From contig QKWP01000510.1 of the NCBI GenBank assembly GCA_003550325.1, forward strand, positions 115,929 through 179,928: DNA of 64,000 nt, written 5' to 3'. This document shows positions 1 to 12,875 of this stretch, in pieces (the first letter of the stretch is position 1; every line of letters starts with the position of its first letter). The translations under genes were made by a program, and so were the position numbers. Below the pieces are notes generated by a model, which did not search any database, was not told the DNA's origin, and saw nothing but the letters and a program-made list of their open reading frames with translations. This stretch comes from Gigaspora rosea (taxonomy: Eukaryota > Glomeromycota > Glomeromycetes > Diversisporales > Gigasporaceae).

Positions 1-111
1 AAAAAAAAAAAAACCTTCCGAACCTTTCGACAGAACAACGTAAGAAACACCCCCGCTTCTGAACCCGATGAAAAATTCAAGACCAGCGAAAAATAGAAAA
101 GCTAAACATAT

Positions 112-146
<35 letters not shown>

Positions 147-302
147 GATAAACCTTACTGGAGTCGCTTTGTTGCCGATTTGTTTGGTTACAGAACCAAA
201 AGAAACTACTACACCAATGAAGACAACGACGACAACACCACGACGACACCAACGACAAAACCAAATCTGAAAGGCGACAAGCTAAAAAAAAAAAATTATT
301 AA
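1..302 (+). CDS. Possible 3' end of a gene entering from the left edge
   Basis: I do not recognise this protein. An open frame from the left edge ends at TAG 94-96 after a polar tail (…ASEPDEKFKTSEK). It contains a GTAAGA that could be a donor at 39-44. After an (AT)n tract, a second open frame runs 147-302 and ends in TAA. It holds an aromatic/basic stretch (WSRFVADLFGYRTKRNYY) followed by an acidic then Thr-rich tail (about TNEDNDDNTTTTPTTKP). The segment is visibly richer in G+C than the next 40 kb, which suggests coding sequence. If the GTAAGA is used, the two pieces could be alternative C-termini of one gene whose body lies outside the window. The 13-A run at the edge may be an assembly edge or a retroposed tail. 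No family is assigned. Confidence 0.3.
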
Positions 303-1690
303 GCGGCAAAAGCGAAGCGAAACAACAAAACAAAAAATTGATTATCATGGTACACAAAAAAAATTTATATAGTATATGATCGCCAATCACAGCGCATATG
401 TAAAATTTGGGTCTAGAATAAAAAAAAATTAATGTAAACCTCTATGAGGTTTATGTTAATTAACATAAAACCCGGGTCTAGGCTAAGGTTTCTCTATAAA
501 CTAATATTTAATTGTTATATAACCTTAATATCTGCCTTTTTTTGATTTATATTTTAAAATTTAATATACTAAAAGATATCAAACTATGATATATAGCAAA
601 TATTTATTAAATTATATTAACTAGTTAAATATTTTTTATCTAATTTTATAATATTTGTTTTTTTACATATTGCCTATTAATCTTTTTTATATTATATTAA
701 AAATTTAATTTGTGTTAAAAATCTATAATTCTTTTTTGCCTATTTTACATTTTTACTAATAGTATTTGTTTTTAGAACTTTTATTAACAGCAATCATTTT
801 AGCATTTTTATTAGTTCAATAATTTTAAAGATTTTATTAATGGCTATGAATTCAGGGCTTTTCTTTTTATTTTTATCATTAATAAAATAATTACTTTACT
901 AATAACAAAGAGAACCTTTTTACTAGTAGAGTAGATATTTTATATTTCTAGTTATAATAGATAAAATTTTATGTACTAGTAAATCTAAGAAAATAAAACT
1001 GAAATTTTTAAGTATACATACCAGAGTTCATTTTTATTAGTATAGCTTCTAAAAACCAAAGTTAAAAAAAAAAATTTGATATTGCTTAATAATATGTATA
1101 TTTTATCTTTAGTTTTACCATACTTTTTTTTAGCATATATACATATGTACGATCTCTTCAAATTACACCCATTCTTGTACCAGACATGCTTGCCTGGTTA
1201 TTACAGGTCTCTAATAGCAAATGACAAAGGTAATTTTTGTTATTATAAGTTAACTTGCATTACGTATTACGTGCATTTCATATAATGTTTATCGATATGT
1301 AAGTAACATGAGTGGGTATCAAGTTAAAACCTGCAAGTAAATACTTCAGAACCTTATTTACAGGTTTTTTTTTTGCCACCATTTATTAAAGAAGAATCCT
1401 CCATCTATGTACGTATCTTCACCTAGGGATTGGAACCGCATAAAATTTTTCTTAACCGTTTAATCGTTTAATTGGGCCGGCATTAAAATAATTCCGGCCC
1501 ACGACCAACATAATTCTGCCAGGAACTATAGTGCAATTTTTAAACGGTTAAAACGTTATCTTCACCAAAAATCAGGTAGTATACCCTATAAAAAAATTCT
1601 CTTGGAATTTTTCAGAAAATTCTGAAATTATCCGATTTTTTGCTCAGAAATTAACCCCTTTCCGAACATTTTAAAGGATGTTTATTGGGT
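303..1690. other. Gene-free AT-rich stretch with small hairpins
   Basis: No convincing gene is seen. A short hairpin lies at about 430-460 (TAAACCTC / GAGGTTTA arms). A second palindrome at about 1473-1502 has GGGCCGG / CCGGCCC arms and is flanked by inverted TTAACCGTTT / AAACGGTTAA about 110 bp apart (near 1450 and 1545), so it looks like the core of a small MITE. The 69-codon open frame at 1076-1285 is compositionally random. Confidence 0.5.
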
Positions 1691-1925
1691 TGGTGCGCAT
1701 TTCGTCGACAATACATGTCATTTCACCGACAATCAATTCGCCGACATACAAACAATGATTTCACCGACAGTCATTTCACCGACAAAGTAATTCTAGCCAT
1801 TTGTTTTAAGGTCAGGTTTAGAATTAAAGTTAAGGTTAGCTGTTAGTGTAATTTTTAAAAATCTTGTCGATAAAATGGGCTGTCGGTGAAATAAGGTGTC
1901 GAGTGACTTGATAGTCAGTGAATAA
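1690..1925. repeat. Cluster of CGACA-motif repeats in inverted orientation
   Basis: At 1695-1795 five copies of a motif close to ATTTCACCGACA occur in one orientation. At 1863-1905 the reverse form (TGTCGGTGAAAT and relatives) appears. Between them is an ordinary AT-rich spacer. Subterminal motif arrays like this resemble the binding-site arrays of non-autonomous DNA transposons. No gene is present. Confidence 0.55.
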
Positions 1926-2668
1926 CACGTATCCGTTTATTGAATGTATACGTTTTTATATGTTTTTATTAATATAATTTTATAATCAAAAATTTTCTAT
2001 TTTTACATCCCGTACAAACATCATAATGAAAATAAACCTCTGTTCGAAAAATCGACACCATTCCGAACAATTACTGACAATTTTAGAACAACCATTTTTT
2101 ATGGGGATGTAGTCACTGCCTAAAATTAATCCGTGTGCTATTTTTATTATGAAACTTGGCTCCAATAGTTTAGCGGCTATTCTCTGTGTGTTACTCAACA
2201 TTATGTATATATAAGCTTATTTTGCTTGTGGCTGTATTCAGGTACTAATTAAAATGCGTATTCGTCTAATGGAATTCATTTATCATAGCATTATTAGGAT
2301 TCAATCCTGATAATTAAATACAATAAACCTTACAGGTTTACGTCTGGCGTCACTCATAATTTCAGGATTTAACTTGTACGTAATTTTTTTTATTAATAAA
2401 ATTTAGATTAATAATCCAATGGAGTATTAATATTATGTTAATTTTATCTCATTTAACGAGAATAAAATTATGTGTATTGATTTAATGATAATAAAAATTA
2501 TTTTCAACGCATTTATAATCAAGCTATATATTCAAGTTTGTATCACTCAATGTCTTATTGAGCTATTTTATTCGTGTAAAAAAAGACAGTGAGTAAGCAG
2601 TAGGTTTTATCATTTGATTATGCGAATAAGATTATGTAAAATAAACCCGTTCTAATATCGCTATATTT
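1926..2668. other. Gene-free AT-rich stretch
   Basis: Nothing recognisable. The 71-codon open frame on the minus strand at 1986-2201 has no supporting features. Confidence 0.5.
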
Positions 2669-2849
2669 GAGTGCTGCAAAGCGAAAACCTGTAATTTTAA
2701 TTTTTTCTGGTCAGCCTTTTTGATCCGACTCCTGATAAATTCAAATTAAGCACAATATATCGATATATAATATGGTGTGTTAAATCACTTTTTCATGTTT
2801 AACTGTAAAATTAATTTTAGAAAACTCGGGTTTCGCTTTGCAGCACTCA
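2669..2849. repeat. MITE with 20-bp terminal inverted repeats
   Basis: The left end reads GAGTGCTGCAAAGCGAAA and the right end is its reverse complement (TTTCGCTTTGCAGCACTC at 2832-2849), about 180 bp in all. No coding sequence lies inside. The target-site duplication is not clear, so the superfamily is not assigned. Confidence 0.7.
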
Positions 2850-4600
2850 TCATTTATTTGCTGCGATATTTAGTGGTATTATTGGGCCTGTATGGGTTTT
2901 TTCCAAACCTGGCCCGATGTTTAACGGCCTGGGCCTGAACCCGGCCCAAATAATACAACTCATACGGGTCACCAAAATTCAGGTCCCTAGTACTGCTGTA
3001 CTGTATTATGAAGCATTCAAGTTTATTAGATACGTATACTGTAGAACCTAATGTAAAGTTATTAAAGTTTTTAACGATGATTATAACTTAATATAGAATA
3101 TGGTTTAAAATGATCTAAATCAATAAAGACATGCTTCTCTACATGAATAATAATTAGCAATATTTACTTTTAATTTAAATACAGTATAAATTTTAAATAA
3201 ATTTCTTTTGATTTTGTACTTTTTTTATAGAATTAAGTAATTGGCTGATTAGCATGTGACAATCATCCATTTGTAACTAATAGGATTAAACCGGACAAAA
3301 AATTTTAAATTTTTGAGAGGTTATATTATTAAAAAGACTTTTTAATTGAATCTAGTATGATTTAACCGGCTTTAGTAAAAAGGTTACTATATGTGCTTAA
3401 AACAAACATGAATTTATTGAAATAAATATCTAATATTATAAAAGAATCTATTATTTTTCTGAAATTCCAAAAAATTCCGAACTAAAATATGTGAAATGTT
3501 CCGAAATAAAATTACTGTCACTAAAAATAGATTCCACTTGAACCGCGTGATGATCAGCACAATTTGGCCAATTACTATTAATTAAAATTTCTAGTGATAA
3601 TTCCTCAATAACTACTCAAAAAAACTAAAATTAGACAAATTTTTCCTTCTCTATCTGAATTTGATAAAAAAAAATTTTATTTTAATTCTGTGGTTTCATA
3701 GAATTAAAATAAAAAAATTTTAATCAAATTCGAATAGCTGGTTGAAGGAATTGTAAGACGCCACTTAACAAATTTCATACAAAAATATCTACCCTGGCAT
3801 GCCAATGGCACACCATTATATCAATCCATCCAAAACCCCAAATAATTTACAAATCCTGAAATTTTCCAACAACCTTGTTTATATTTTATGTTTATTGACT
3901 ATCTACTATTTCAAAATTTCTGTACGCATATTAGGGACGTGTAAAATTTTTTGGATATCAAATTGCAAAAATTTATTAGGATATTGGCAAATATTTGGAT
4001 AAATTTGGATAAAAAATTTTTTAATATTCAAAATTTGAAAAAAAGATTTTATATATCAAAACTGGCTTACAAATAAATAATTTTGTTGCTAGTTACTATA
4101 TTGGTAGGACAATGCTATATAATATATTAATAAAAATTTTCAAACTATTAGAGTTTTGAAAAAAAAGCGATATAAAAAGATTTTATGATTAATTTTTCCT
4201 GTATGCATAATGATTTTGCACTAAGACCCTAGCATTACTATCCTAAAAAAATTTGGCTACTAGCATTAGGATTAAGGTTGAGTATTTTTGTTTTGATTTT
4301 ATATTACACCTGATTTTGGATTTTTAATTCAGAATTTTTTAGAGTAGTAACACTAGGATAATTCACAAACACAATCTTATTGGTCAAATTACATGCATAA
4401 AGACCTATTTTTATTGGTCACACCCTTAAAAATTGGGAAAAATTTGAAGTAAATACAAAATTTGAAAAAATTTGGAGTAAATGCAAAAGTTTGAAAATTT
4501 TAAATTAGGTGTAAAAATTTAAAAAAATTTGAAAAATTTTTTCAAAATTTTACATGTTCCTAATGCATATATTGATTATATATAATAAGCATGCCCTATA
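2850..4600. other. Gene-free stretch with degenerate repeats
   Basis: A GGCCC-rich patch at 2885-2985 contains imperfect inverted copies and looks like an element end. At 3640-3765 there is a palindrome centred near 3702 (AATTTTATTTTAATTCT and its complement), related to the palindromes at 5390-5540 and 5600-5880. No coding evidence is seen. The open frame 3799-4002 is AT noise. Confidence 0.5.
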
Positions 4601-5037
4601 CATATGCTCCGATTTTTGAAATTTATAAAAAAAGCTTATTATTTAAAACTTTAAAGCTAAATAGTTTTTGATCTACTGGTCCATTTTAAATGATTTTACT
4701 ACCAAAATGTTCATCTCTTTGAAATGATTCCAACAAGCCTAAAATCATAAAAATCCAATCACAGGGTCATGAGAAAATGTACTATCAAATAGATAATGCA
4801 TCTGAAATTGGTTTGATCTATATTAAACCAATTTCAGATGCATTACCTATTTGATAGCACATTTTCTTATGACCCTGTAATTGGATTTTTATGATTTTTA
4901 GCTCATTGAAATCGTCTTAAAGAGATAAATGTTTGGTAGGAAAATCATTTAAAAAGGACTAGTAGATCAAAAATTATTTAGCTTTAAAGTTTTAAAAAAA
5001 TAAGCTTTTTTATAAATTTCAAAAATCGGAGCATATG
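4601..5037. repeat. Near-perfect palindromic foldback element, 437 bp
   Basis: The two halves are reverse complements, starting CATATGCTCCGATTTTTGAA and ending with its complement at 5037, centred near 4820 (TTGATCTATATTAAACCAA). Arm divergence is only a few percent plus small indels. It has no coding capacity. Arms this long suggest a MITE-like foldback or an inverted duplication. Confidence 0.85.
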
Positions 5038-6800
5038 ATCTATTTTCTTTTAAGGCTTGCCTTATAGCATGCCACCCTTGGCATACTATAGTAGCATGCC
5101 CATGACTTCTGTGCATTCTTTCTAGCTGGTTGCCAAGAATATTTATTAAATACTAGGTAATTAGAAACTAATAAATGTTAAAAGCTTATAAAATATATTT
5201 ATCTGATTAGTTAATACAAATTAATACCCAGATAATTTAATTATATAATAACTAAAAATTTTATTGGTTAATTATATAGTATAACAAATATCATTACATA
5301 ATCAGACTGATCCAAATATTAGAAGTTTGAACAATTAAAAAAAAATTTGGTTACAGCTTTTTTTTATAGGTATCTAAACTTTGAACAAAGATTATTTAGC
5401 ACTTATCTGATCAAATTTGATCAATTTTTTTATTTTAATTCTATAAGATTATAGAGTTAAAAGATTAAATTTAACTAGGTAAGTGCTAATTAATCTCTAT
5501 TTAAAGTTAGATGCCTATAAAAAAAGTGTAGATATTTTTTTAATTTTTAATAAATATTTATTAACAACTAGCTATCAAATTTAATTAAAAATTTTTATAT
5601 TAACCAATTAATTCATAAAATTAAAATAAAAATTTTTATCAAATTCTAATAGTTAGTTTTCAAGGAATCTTAGTTTTAAATTTTTTAAAAAAGTATTACA
5701 ACAAATTTTTTATTTAAATTTAAAACCAAATTTCTTAACAACCAACTATTAGAATTTAATAAAAGCTTTTTTTTATTTTAATTCTATGCATTCATAAGAT
5801 TAAAATAAAAAATTTTTAATTAAATTTAAATAGTAGATTATTAAAAAATATTTATTAAAAATTAAAAAAATTTGGCTATGGTTTTTTTTTTGTAAATATC
5901 TAATTTTGAATAAAGACTATACTTGTTTACCAAACCTGAACAAATCCAAAACCTCTAAAAAATAATTGCTATTTATAAAAAATTAAATCAAACAAATAAT
6001 TTTAAAATTTTACAAGTATATTATATAGATTAGATAATAAGTTTTGTTAATTAGTAAATATTTTGATTACAGTCAGACCTTTTTAAATGCAATCTCTCTA
6101 AATATATATCTTTTTTAAATGCATAGCTTTTTTTGGGTCCAACTAATATAATACTTATAGATTTTTACTTTTCTAAATAAAATACTTTTCTAAATATATG
6201 TTTAACTTAATTTTTATATATAGTTCTGTTACAATATATTTAGAAAGATCAAACTATATTTTTAAAAGGTTTTAAGTTTTTTATGCACCCGCATGGTCGT
6301 GCACCCTATGATTGACTAATCAAAATTGATCATGTGAAGATACAGTGAGCATTTCAATCTTTAACCTATTACCAATCAACCCAGCAATTTTTCAGCCAAT
6401 CAAATTACAGAATACAATAATATTTCTAAGTTTTTTTTATCGAATTAGGGGAAACTAAATCGTGAAACAAAACAAAGAAAGAAGTGAAACCCCTAAATAA
6501 TACAAATAATAGTTGTCTAAACCAGGTTAATTAAAATGTTAAGAAGGTATTTGCTTATTTAAAACCTACCTAACCCTAATCTAAAATGACTCTAACTCTA
6601 ATTTAAAATGACCCTAACCCTAAAGTTAATTCGATAAAATATAAAAAACTGCTTCACTTTAGACGATCCCCGAATTAGTGCAAATTCTGTGAATTCTACG
6701 AATCCTGTATTTTAGAAAGCATCCATAAATAATATTATTCAAGAGAAGGGTTGGACGAACAATAACGTTTTTCTATATAAGTAGGGAGGTCAAAAAAATA
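5038..6800. other. Gene-free stretch with palindromes and a degenerate TA-type MITE end
   Basis: Palindromes at about 5390-5540 and 5600-5880 share the ATTTTAATTCTATA…AATTAAAAT core with the 3640-3765 and 13863-14113 copies. Near 6064 the sequence ACAGTCAGACC…AAATGCA resembles the terminal repeat of the element at 11286-11612. Degenerate CCCTAA repeats occur at 6567-6625. No gene is seen. Confidence 0.5.
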
Positions 6801-7110
6801 TAATATAATTTTTTTAGAAAAAATTGTCTAAAAACTGATCCAGTAGTCCAAATTTAATAATTTTGGTACTATTTAATTTATCTTAATAAGAAGAGTCGAA
6901 TAGTACTAATTTAATTTCATTTGGATCACTGAATCAAAAGTTATTGGCCAAATACTATTGGTTATATCTTTTTTTATAAAATTACTATATAACCAATAGT
7001 TTTTTGTGAATATTTTTCGATTCAGTGATCCAAATGACATGATTTTGGTATCATTGGATTCTTCTCACTGAAGCAAATCGAATATTATTTAAATCATCTA
7101 AATTGAATCA
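6800..7110. repeat. Inverted-repeat element of the 'GATTCAGTGATCC' family
   Basis: Arms around a centre near 6970 contain TTTGGATCACTGAATC and its reverse complement GATTCAGTGATCCAAA, with TGGTACTATT-type inner motifs. Related palindromes lie at 15715-16030 and 21356-21478. Non-coding. Confidence 0.65.
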
Positions 7111-7349
7111 CTATATCACAATATATTCAAATTTTTGTAAAATTTTATATAAACATACAGATTTTGAAAATTTTTTTTATATAGTAGAGGGGGTCAAGCG
7201 CTACTATAAGAGAGTACATAATGTTATTTATGGATACCCCTTACTATTGTTTAACAATTGTAATATGCAAGATTTACAGAACTTACAGAATTTGCTTATC
7301 ACACAGCGATAATTAATGCATGAGATAATATATTCAACTTTTTTTTATT

Positions 7350-8205
7350 TAATTGATAATCCACCTGTCAACTAAAGAATAGGTAAAATATAGTGTCTTC
7401 TATTTAAAAATTTTTTTTACTAAGTTAACCACTAATTGAAAGTTATAGAGCTCGTTAAGACGCATCTAAGGTAGTTAGATCATCCAAATTGGCCCAGTGG
7501 ATGGCAAGATATTGTCAGAAAACGATTGGCCAACTATATAAAAATTTGTGCCGGAAATCTTATATGAAAATCACTATAGGTGAAATGTGCCGTACTTCCA
7601 TCCAAAACTTTTTTCTTGCTAAGTTAATGATACATGGCCACTAATTGAAAGTTGTAGAGCTTGTCGAAACGCATCTAACAGTGGTTAGATTATCCAAATA
7701 GGCCCAGTGGATGGCGAGATATCGTCAAAAAACGATTGGCCAACTATATAAAATCTTTATGTATACAATATTTGTTTACATAGAGATTTTATATAGTCGG
7801 TCAATCGTTTTTTGATGATATCTCGCCATTCACTAGGCCGATTTGGATGATCTAACTACTGTTAGATGCGTCTCGACGAGCTCTACAACTTTTAATTAGT
7901 GGGCATGTGTCATTAACTTAGTAAGAAAAAGTTTTAGATAGAAGCATAGCACATTTCGCCTATAGTGATTTTCATATCATTTCTGTCACAGATTTTTATA
8001 TAACTTAGTCAGCTAATTGTTTTTTGACAATATCTACTAGGCCAATTTGGATGATCTAACCACTGTTAGATGCGTCTCGACGAGCTCTACAACTTTCAAT
8101 TAGTGGACATGTATCGTTAACTTAGTAAGAAAAAAATTTTAAATGGAAGACGCCACATTTCGTCTATTCTCTAGTTGACAGGCGGATTATTAATTAAAAA
8201 ACTTT
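7350..8205. repeat. Large foldback element with duplicated arm modules
   Basis: The outer ends match as inverted repeats (AATCCACCTGTCAACTA on the left and TAGTTGACAGGCGGATTA on the right). Each arm carries two copies of a module containing AGTTAACCACTAATTG, a GAGCTC…GACGCATCTAA motif, and CCCAGTGGATGGCGAGATAT. The centre is near 7775. The same module builds the palindromes at 16751-17164, 32155-32310 and 35835-36020. Non-coding. Confidence 0.85.
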
Positions 8206-8235
8206 TTATTTACTACTGTATAACTATACAATCAA

Positions 8236-8760
8236 AAAAAAAAGAACTAGTTCCAGTTCCTGAATCACCATTTCCGAAACATGAATAGACAAAAAAAAAT
8301 ACAAATGAGCAAACAAGAAAGAACTGGTATTTGTCTTTTTGTACCCGTTCCAGTTTCCAAACTCTATTCTCAACACTATTCCAGTACCCTAGCGAAACAT
8401 AACCCTATGAAAAAGAAAATATTAGTAAACCTAAAAAATAACCAAAAAAGCAAAAGAACAAACAAACAAAGACTACTATACCAGTTCCTATTTTCAAATC
8501 TCTATTCCCAGTACATGAACTACAAAAAAAAAAACAAAACATTCAAAAAAATGAAAGAACAAACAAGTAAGAACTATACTTGTTCTTGTCTTTTTTGTAC
8601 CAGTTCTGGTTCTTACAGCGAAATACAACCCTATGAGAAATAATGTTAGTAAAACTACAAAATACCCAAAAAACAAAAGAACAAACAAACAAAAACCGGC
8701 ACTTATTTTCTATATAGTTTTGGTTCTAAATTACCATTTTAGTACCCAAATTTATAAAAA
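8236..8760. repeat. Minisatellite ending in GAACAAACAAACAAA
   Basis: Units of about 100-150 bp end in AAAGAACAAACAAACAAA and contain CCAGTTC and AACCCTATGA motifs. Two longer units (8333-8470 and 8588-8692) align well with a shorter one between them. The open frames 8281-8643 and 8633-8956 arise from this low-complexity array and are not taken as genes. Confidence 0.7.
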
Positions 8761-9035
8761 AAATAGTAAAAAATGTCAAAAATGGGGGTGGCTAAAGCCA
8801 GGTACATCACGGGACTACCCGATGATCGATAATATTGGGCAATTACGAAATATATATATATGTTTAAATAATGACGAAAAAACTTTTCAAATACAAAACT
8901 ATCTTTGCAGATTGTATTTAACAAAAAAAATATTTTTATTTAAAGTATTTTTTTAAATCATTTTTTAAATCAATAGAATTTTTTTTTAGTGTGTGACAAA
9001 AAACTTTTTTTATTTAAAGTTTTTTTTATTTAATT

Positions 9036-9585
9036 AATTGGTGATTCGCCAGTCAGCTGAAGAATGATCATAGTGTAACGTGATGCAGATTACTATGTAA
9101 ATCACATATATAGTAAATATGGCGTTCGTCCAAGGAAATCTTTTTTCATACTAAGCTAATCGTCCTTGTCGACTAATTGAAAATTGTAGAGCTCGTCATT
9201 GCAGTTCTAACGGTAGTTAAATCATCCAAATCGGCCCGGTGGATGCCGAGATATCCTTAAAAAACGCGTCAACGACTATAGAAAATCTCTATATAAACAA
9301 TATATTGTTTATATAGAGATTTTCTATAGTCGTTGACGCGTTTTTTAAGGATATCTCAGCATCCACCGGGCCGATTTGGATGATTTAACTACCTTAGAAC
9401 CGCAATGACGAGCTCTACAATTTTCAATTAGTAGATAAGAACGATTAACTTAGTATAAAAAAAGTTTTCCTTAGACGTACGTTAGAAATTTTTCATATTC
9501 ACTATATATGTGATTTACAAAGTGATTTGCGTCACGTTACACTATGATCATTCATCAGCTGACTGGCGAATCACCAATTAACAAA
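9036..9585. repeat. Palindromic foldback element, about 550 bp
   Basis: The outer arms start AATTGGTGATTCGCCAGTCA and end in the complement at 9585. The centre is at 9290-9318 (TATAAACAATATATTGTTTATA). The inner arms are nearly identical, including CCGAGATATCCTTAAAAAAC / its complement. It resembles the 7350-8205 family in layout (GAGCTCGTC, ATCATCCAAATCGG) but is a distinct subfamily. Confidence 0.85.
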
Positions 9586-10499
9586 AAACTTTTTTTATTT
9601 AAAGTTTTTTTTTTATTTAAATGATAAATTGACAAATTTTTTTTTTTACATTGAATTTTTCTTCCCTGTATTACAAATATTAGACTCGCGTTTATTTTTT
9701 TATATAAAAAATCTGCTACTACAAATAATAATAAACACCTGCCATTTTTTTTTATAATTGAGACCTTTGTCTGCTTACCACATTTACTATATAATAAACT
9801 TGAACAATACAACTAAGATTTTGAAACTCAAAAGTGATAAGGAAAACTTATTAAAAACATTTACAATACATATATTTTTATTTTAGATTTTATACTTATA
9901 TTATGAAATACTGTATGTAGGTTACATCTTATTTAAACAATAAAGTTAAAGCATATGCTTCATTACAACTTACCTCTAACCAAAGGCGCACACTTCTTTT
10001 TAACGTGAGCCAATCATTGAGGTTCTAATAAAGGACTTTGATAGTGAATGGTGGCCTCTCGTTACTAATATTTGGACTTCTTTACTGAAACTATAAAAAA
10101 ATTAAAAATATTATGATTATATATCTATTATGTTTTTATTATATTTTAAAAAACATAATAATTACTAGTTATAAGTTAATAATAATAATATAAATAATAT
10201 ATATTAAAACTGTTTTAGTAATATTAATAAAAACATTTTTAAAACATTATTAAACTAAATAAATTTCATATTTATAGTATAATATAAATATTTATATTAT
10301 ATAAATATATTATATTATAATATATTTTATAATATTAAATATAATATAAATAAAACAAATCAATAATATAATGATTTAGACAAATGTGTTTACCCCAAAA
10401 TCTTGCAAAAAAGATTTTTTGTTAAAATACGAAGGATGGTTTCATAAGCAAAATTACGAGATATAAGCATTTTTTAAAAATAATTTTGGTTTAAAAAAT
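9586..10499. other. Gene-free AT-rich stretch
   Basis: No gene is seen. At 10380-10460 there is a fragment (ACCCCAAAATCTTGCAAAAA) related to the interior of the elements at 19330-19640 and 36498-36897. Confidence 0.5.
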
Positions 10500-10960
10500 A
10501 TTTTTAAAAAACTTATTTTAATATATTTTTAAAATATAATAATAATGTTTTTATAATATTTTTAATAATATTAAAATAATGTTTTAAAAATATTTTAAAA
10601 AAATTATTTAAATTTTTTTTTAAAATATAATAATAATATTTTTACAATATTTTTAATAATGTATTAAAAACATTTTTAAAAGTTTATTTTAAGTTATTTT
10701 TAAATAATAATAATAATGTTTTTATAATAATTTTGATAATATTAAAATAATGCTTTAAAAACATTTTTAAAAAATTTATTTTAAAGTATTTTTAAAATAT
10801 AGCAATAATGTTTTTATAATATTTTTAATAATATTAAAATAATATTTTAAAATATTTTTAAACAATTTATTTTAAACTATTTTTAAAATATAATAATAAT
10901 GTTTTTATAATAATTTTATAATATTTTTGAAACAGATTTAAATTTTTATTTTATTTTTAA
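10500..10960. repeat. AT-only minisatellite, about 87-bp period
   Basis: The motif AATAATGTTTTTATAATATT recurs near 10541, 10630, 10713, 10803 and 10893, a spacing of roughly 85-90 bp. Each unit also carries TTTAAAAATATTTT and TTATTTTAA. Almost no G or C is present. Non-coding. Confidence 0.7.
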
Positions 10961-11285
10961 AATTTTTATTATATTATTAATATATTATAAAAACATTATT
11001 AAAATATTTTTTTATATAAAAGCATATTTATTATATTTTCAAAATATTATTATTTTATTATAAAAACATATATACTTTTTTTTAAGTTTCAGTAAAGATG
11101 GTGTAGTTCTCAAAATCATAATAATAGCAATAATTTTACTACTTTTATATACCATTTACCAAACACAACATATCGAGTACACGTAAAAAAGAGTACTAAG
11201 CAAAAAATAGCAAAAAACAAAAGTTTGTTCACCAAACCTATATAATGCAAAAATCAGGATTTTATAATTAGCTATAGAAAAAATA

Positions 11286-11612
11286 CAGTCAACCCTCCAT
11301 AAATGCAACTCATAGGGACAAGCCTACAACGTGCATTTAGGGAGGTTTGCATTTAGAGAGAGCCAATTAAATTGCAGCTTTTAAAAATTGGATCATCAAG
11401 TTTGTGTAACTTCTACTAAAACTGTATAACCTATCTTAAATACTAAAATTTGATTGGCCACGTGCATTTAGGAAGGTTAGTGTGATATAAAATGTTATTC
11501 AAGAGAACGTGCATTTACAGAATATAGAACGTGCATTTAGCACTAATAACATTTTACGGAATAGAAAAAAACGTGCATTTAGAGAGGTATTGCATTTATG
11601 GAGGGTTGACTG
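11286..11612. repeat. Pogo/Tc1-like MITE with TA duplication
   Basis: The ends are CAGTCAACCCTCCATAAATG and its exact reverse complement, flanked by TA on both sides (11284-11285 and 11613-11614). Subterminal copies of ACGTGCATTTAG(G/A)GAGG occur in both orientations. TA duplication with a CAG-starting repeat is the hallmark of the Tc1/mariner/pogo group. There is no transposase, so the copy is non-autonomous. Confidence 0.85.
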
Positions 11613-11614
11613 TA

Positions 11615-12875
11615 GTTCTTATTGAATAATTTCCAAATAGTTCTGATTATGCTCATACCATAGATAAAAGCGAGAAGTTGAAATGTTCGCAGCATATTTG
11701 AGAGTTAGTAGCAAAAAAAGCAACCAAGAATTACTCACCATTGACAATTGTTAATGCAGTTAAAAAGTATGTAGCTATAGAACTAAATTTTAATAATAGT
11801 ATAAAAGAATTAAAAAAAAAGGTTTCTAATATTAAATATAAAGTTCACAAATTACAAAATGTAAATCTTATTGGTAATAAAAATATAGATTTAGACATCA
11901 AGAAATGTCACAGATCATAATTTAAAATGAAATCTATATTCTATACTTAATCTGCTAGTCTTTTAAAACCTATTAATACTTGTTTATTATAATTTTTTTT
12001 AAAACTACTCTAACCCTAAACCCCTAATACTAAAAAATGCATACCAAAAAAATTAGTTTTCAAGATCATTATGATTTGTTACAAGAAATTTATTATTTTT
12101 TTAAAAAAACAAAGGATATCAAGTCAAAAGTTACGAAATTCTTAATCGATCAACTTATGGGTTTGTTTTTGTATAGTTAGAAAAGCTTCAGCATTTTGAA
12201 TAGTTAATGTTAATAGATTCTACACATAAGACAAATAGGTATGATTAGTGCTTATTTATGTTATATAATCAAGACAATTATAGCTCTTGGGATGTGGAGG
12301 CACACTTTTATATAAGTTAGAAGAATAGTGATACCATGGCAGAGGCCTTATGAATAATCTAACAGTTTGAACGTTCTTGTAAGCCTTAGTTAGTACTTTT
12401 TTGCCAACCAAAGCAATATAGAAGCTAATGCTATTTTAGTAGCTTTTCCAGGTTTATTAAAAGGTAAGCAGGAGTACAATATTCTTTTTGTACTATTTAT
12501 GTAATGCACACTTGGATGTCTAAGATTTATAATAGGAAGGCTCAAAATAAGATAATCTGGGCAATATATAAAGTAACAAAAATTGGCTGTGATGAACTTA
12601 TTGAGGAGACAATAAACAAATGTTAAGTTTCTGCCATTAGACAATACATATCAACGAAACTATACAAAAAATACAAATTAATGGGCCCTTTGGCCCATTA
12701 ATATTCCCCTCTCCTTTTGCAAAATAACTTCAACAAATGTACCATAGTGAATTAAAAAGGATAACGATTTCTTATTATGGATTAATAGATAATCATTTAT
12801 TTAAAATTATTACAAAATTTATTATATTGTAAATAATAAAAGAATTACTCGCAAGTTTAAACAAATTACTAATTA
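11615..12875. other. Gene-free stretch, a few decayed fragments
   Basis: AT-rich fragments could be remnants of a coding element, but I cannot follow any frame with confidence. A CCCTAA-like patch lies near 12010. The open frame 12390-12644 (minus) shows no recognisable domain. Confidence 0.4.

Noticed and set aside
8281..8956. 120- and 107-codon Lys/Asn-rich frames
   Set aside because: Produced by the GAACAAACAAACAAA minisatellite; no domain and unit-to-unit repetition explains the openness.
10500..11080. CRISPR-like or mitochondrial AT array
   Set aside because: Repeats are imperfect, spacer-less tandem units in a spliceosomal nuclear context; no cas or mitochondrial genes are present.
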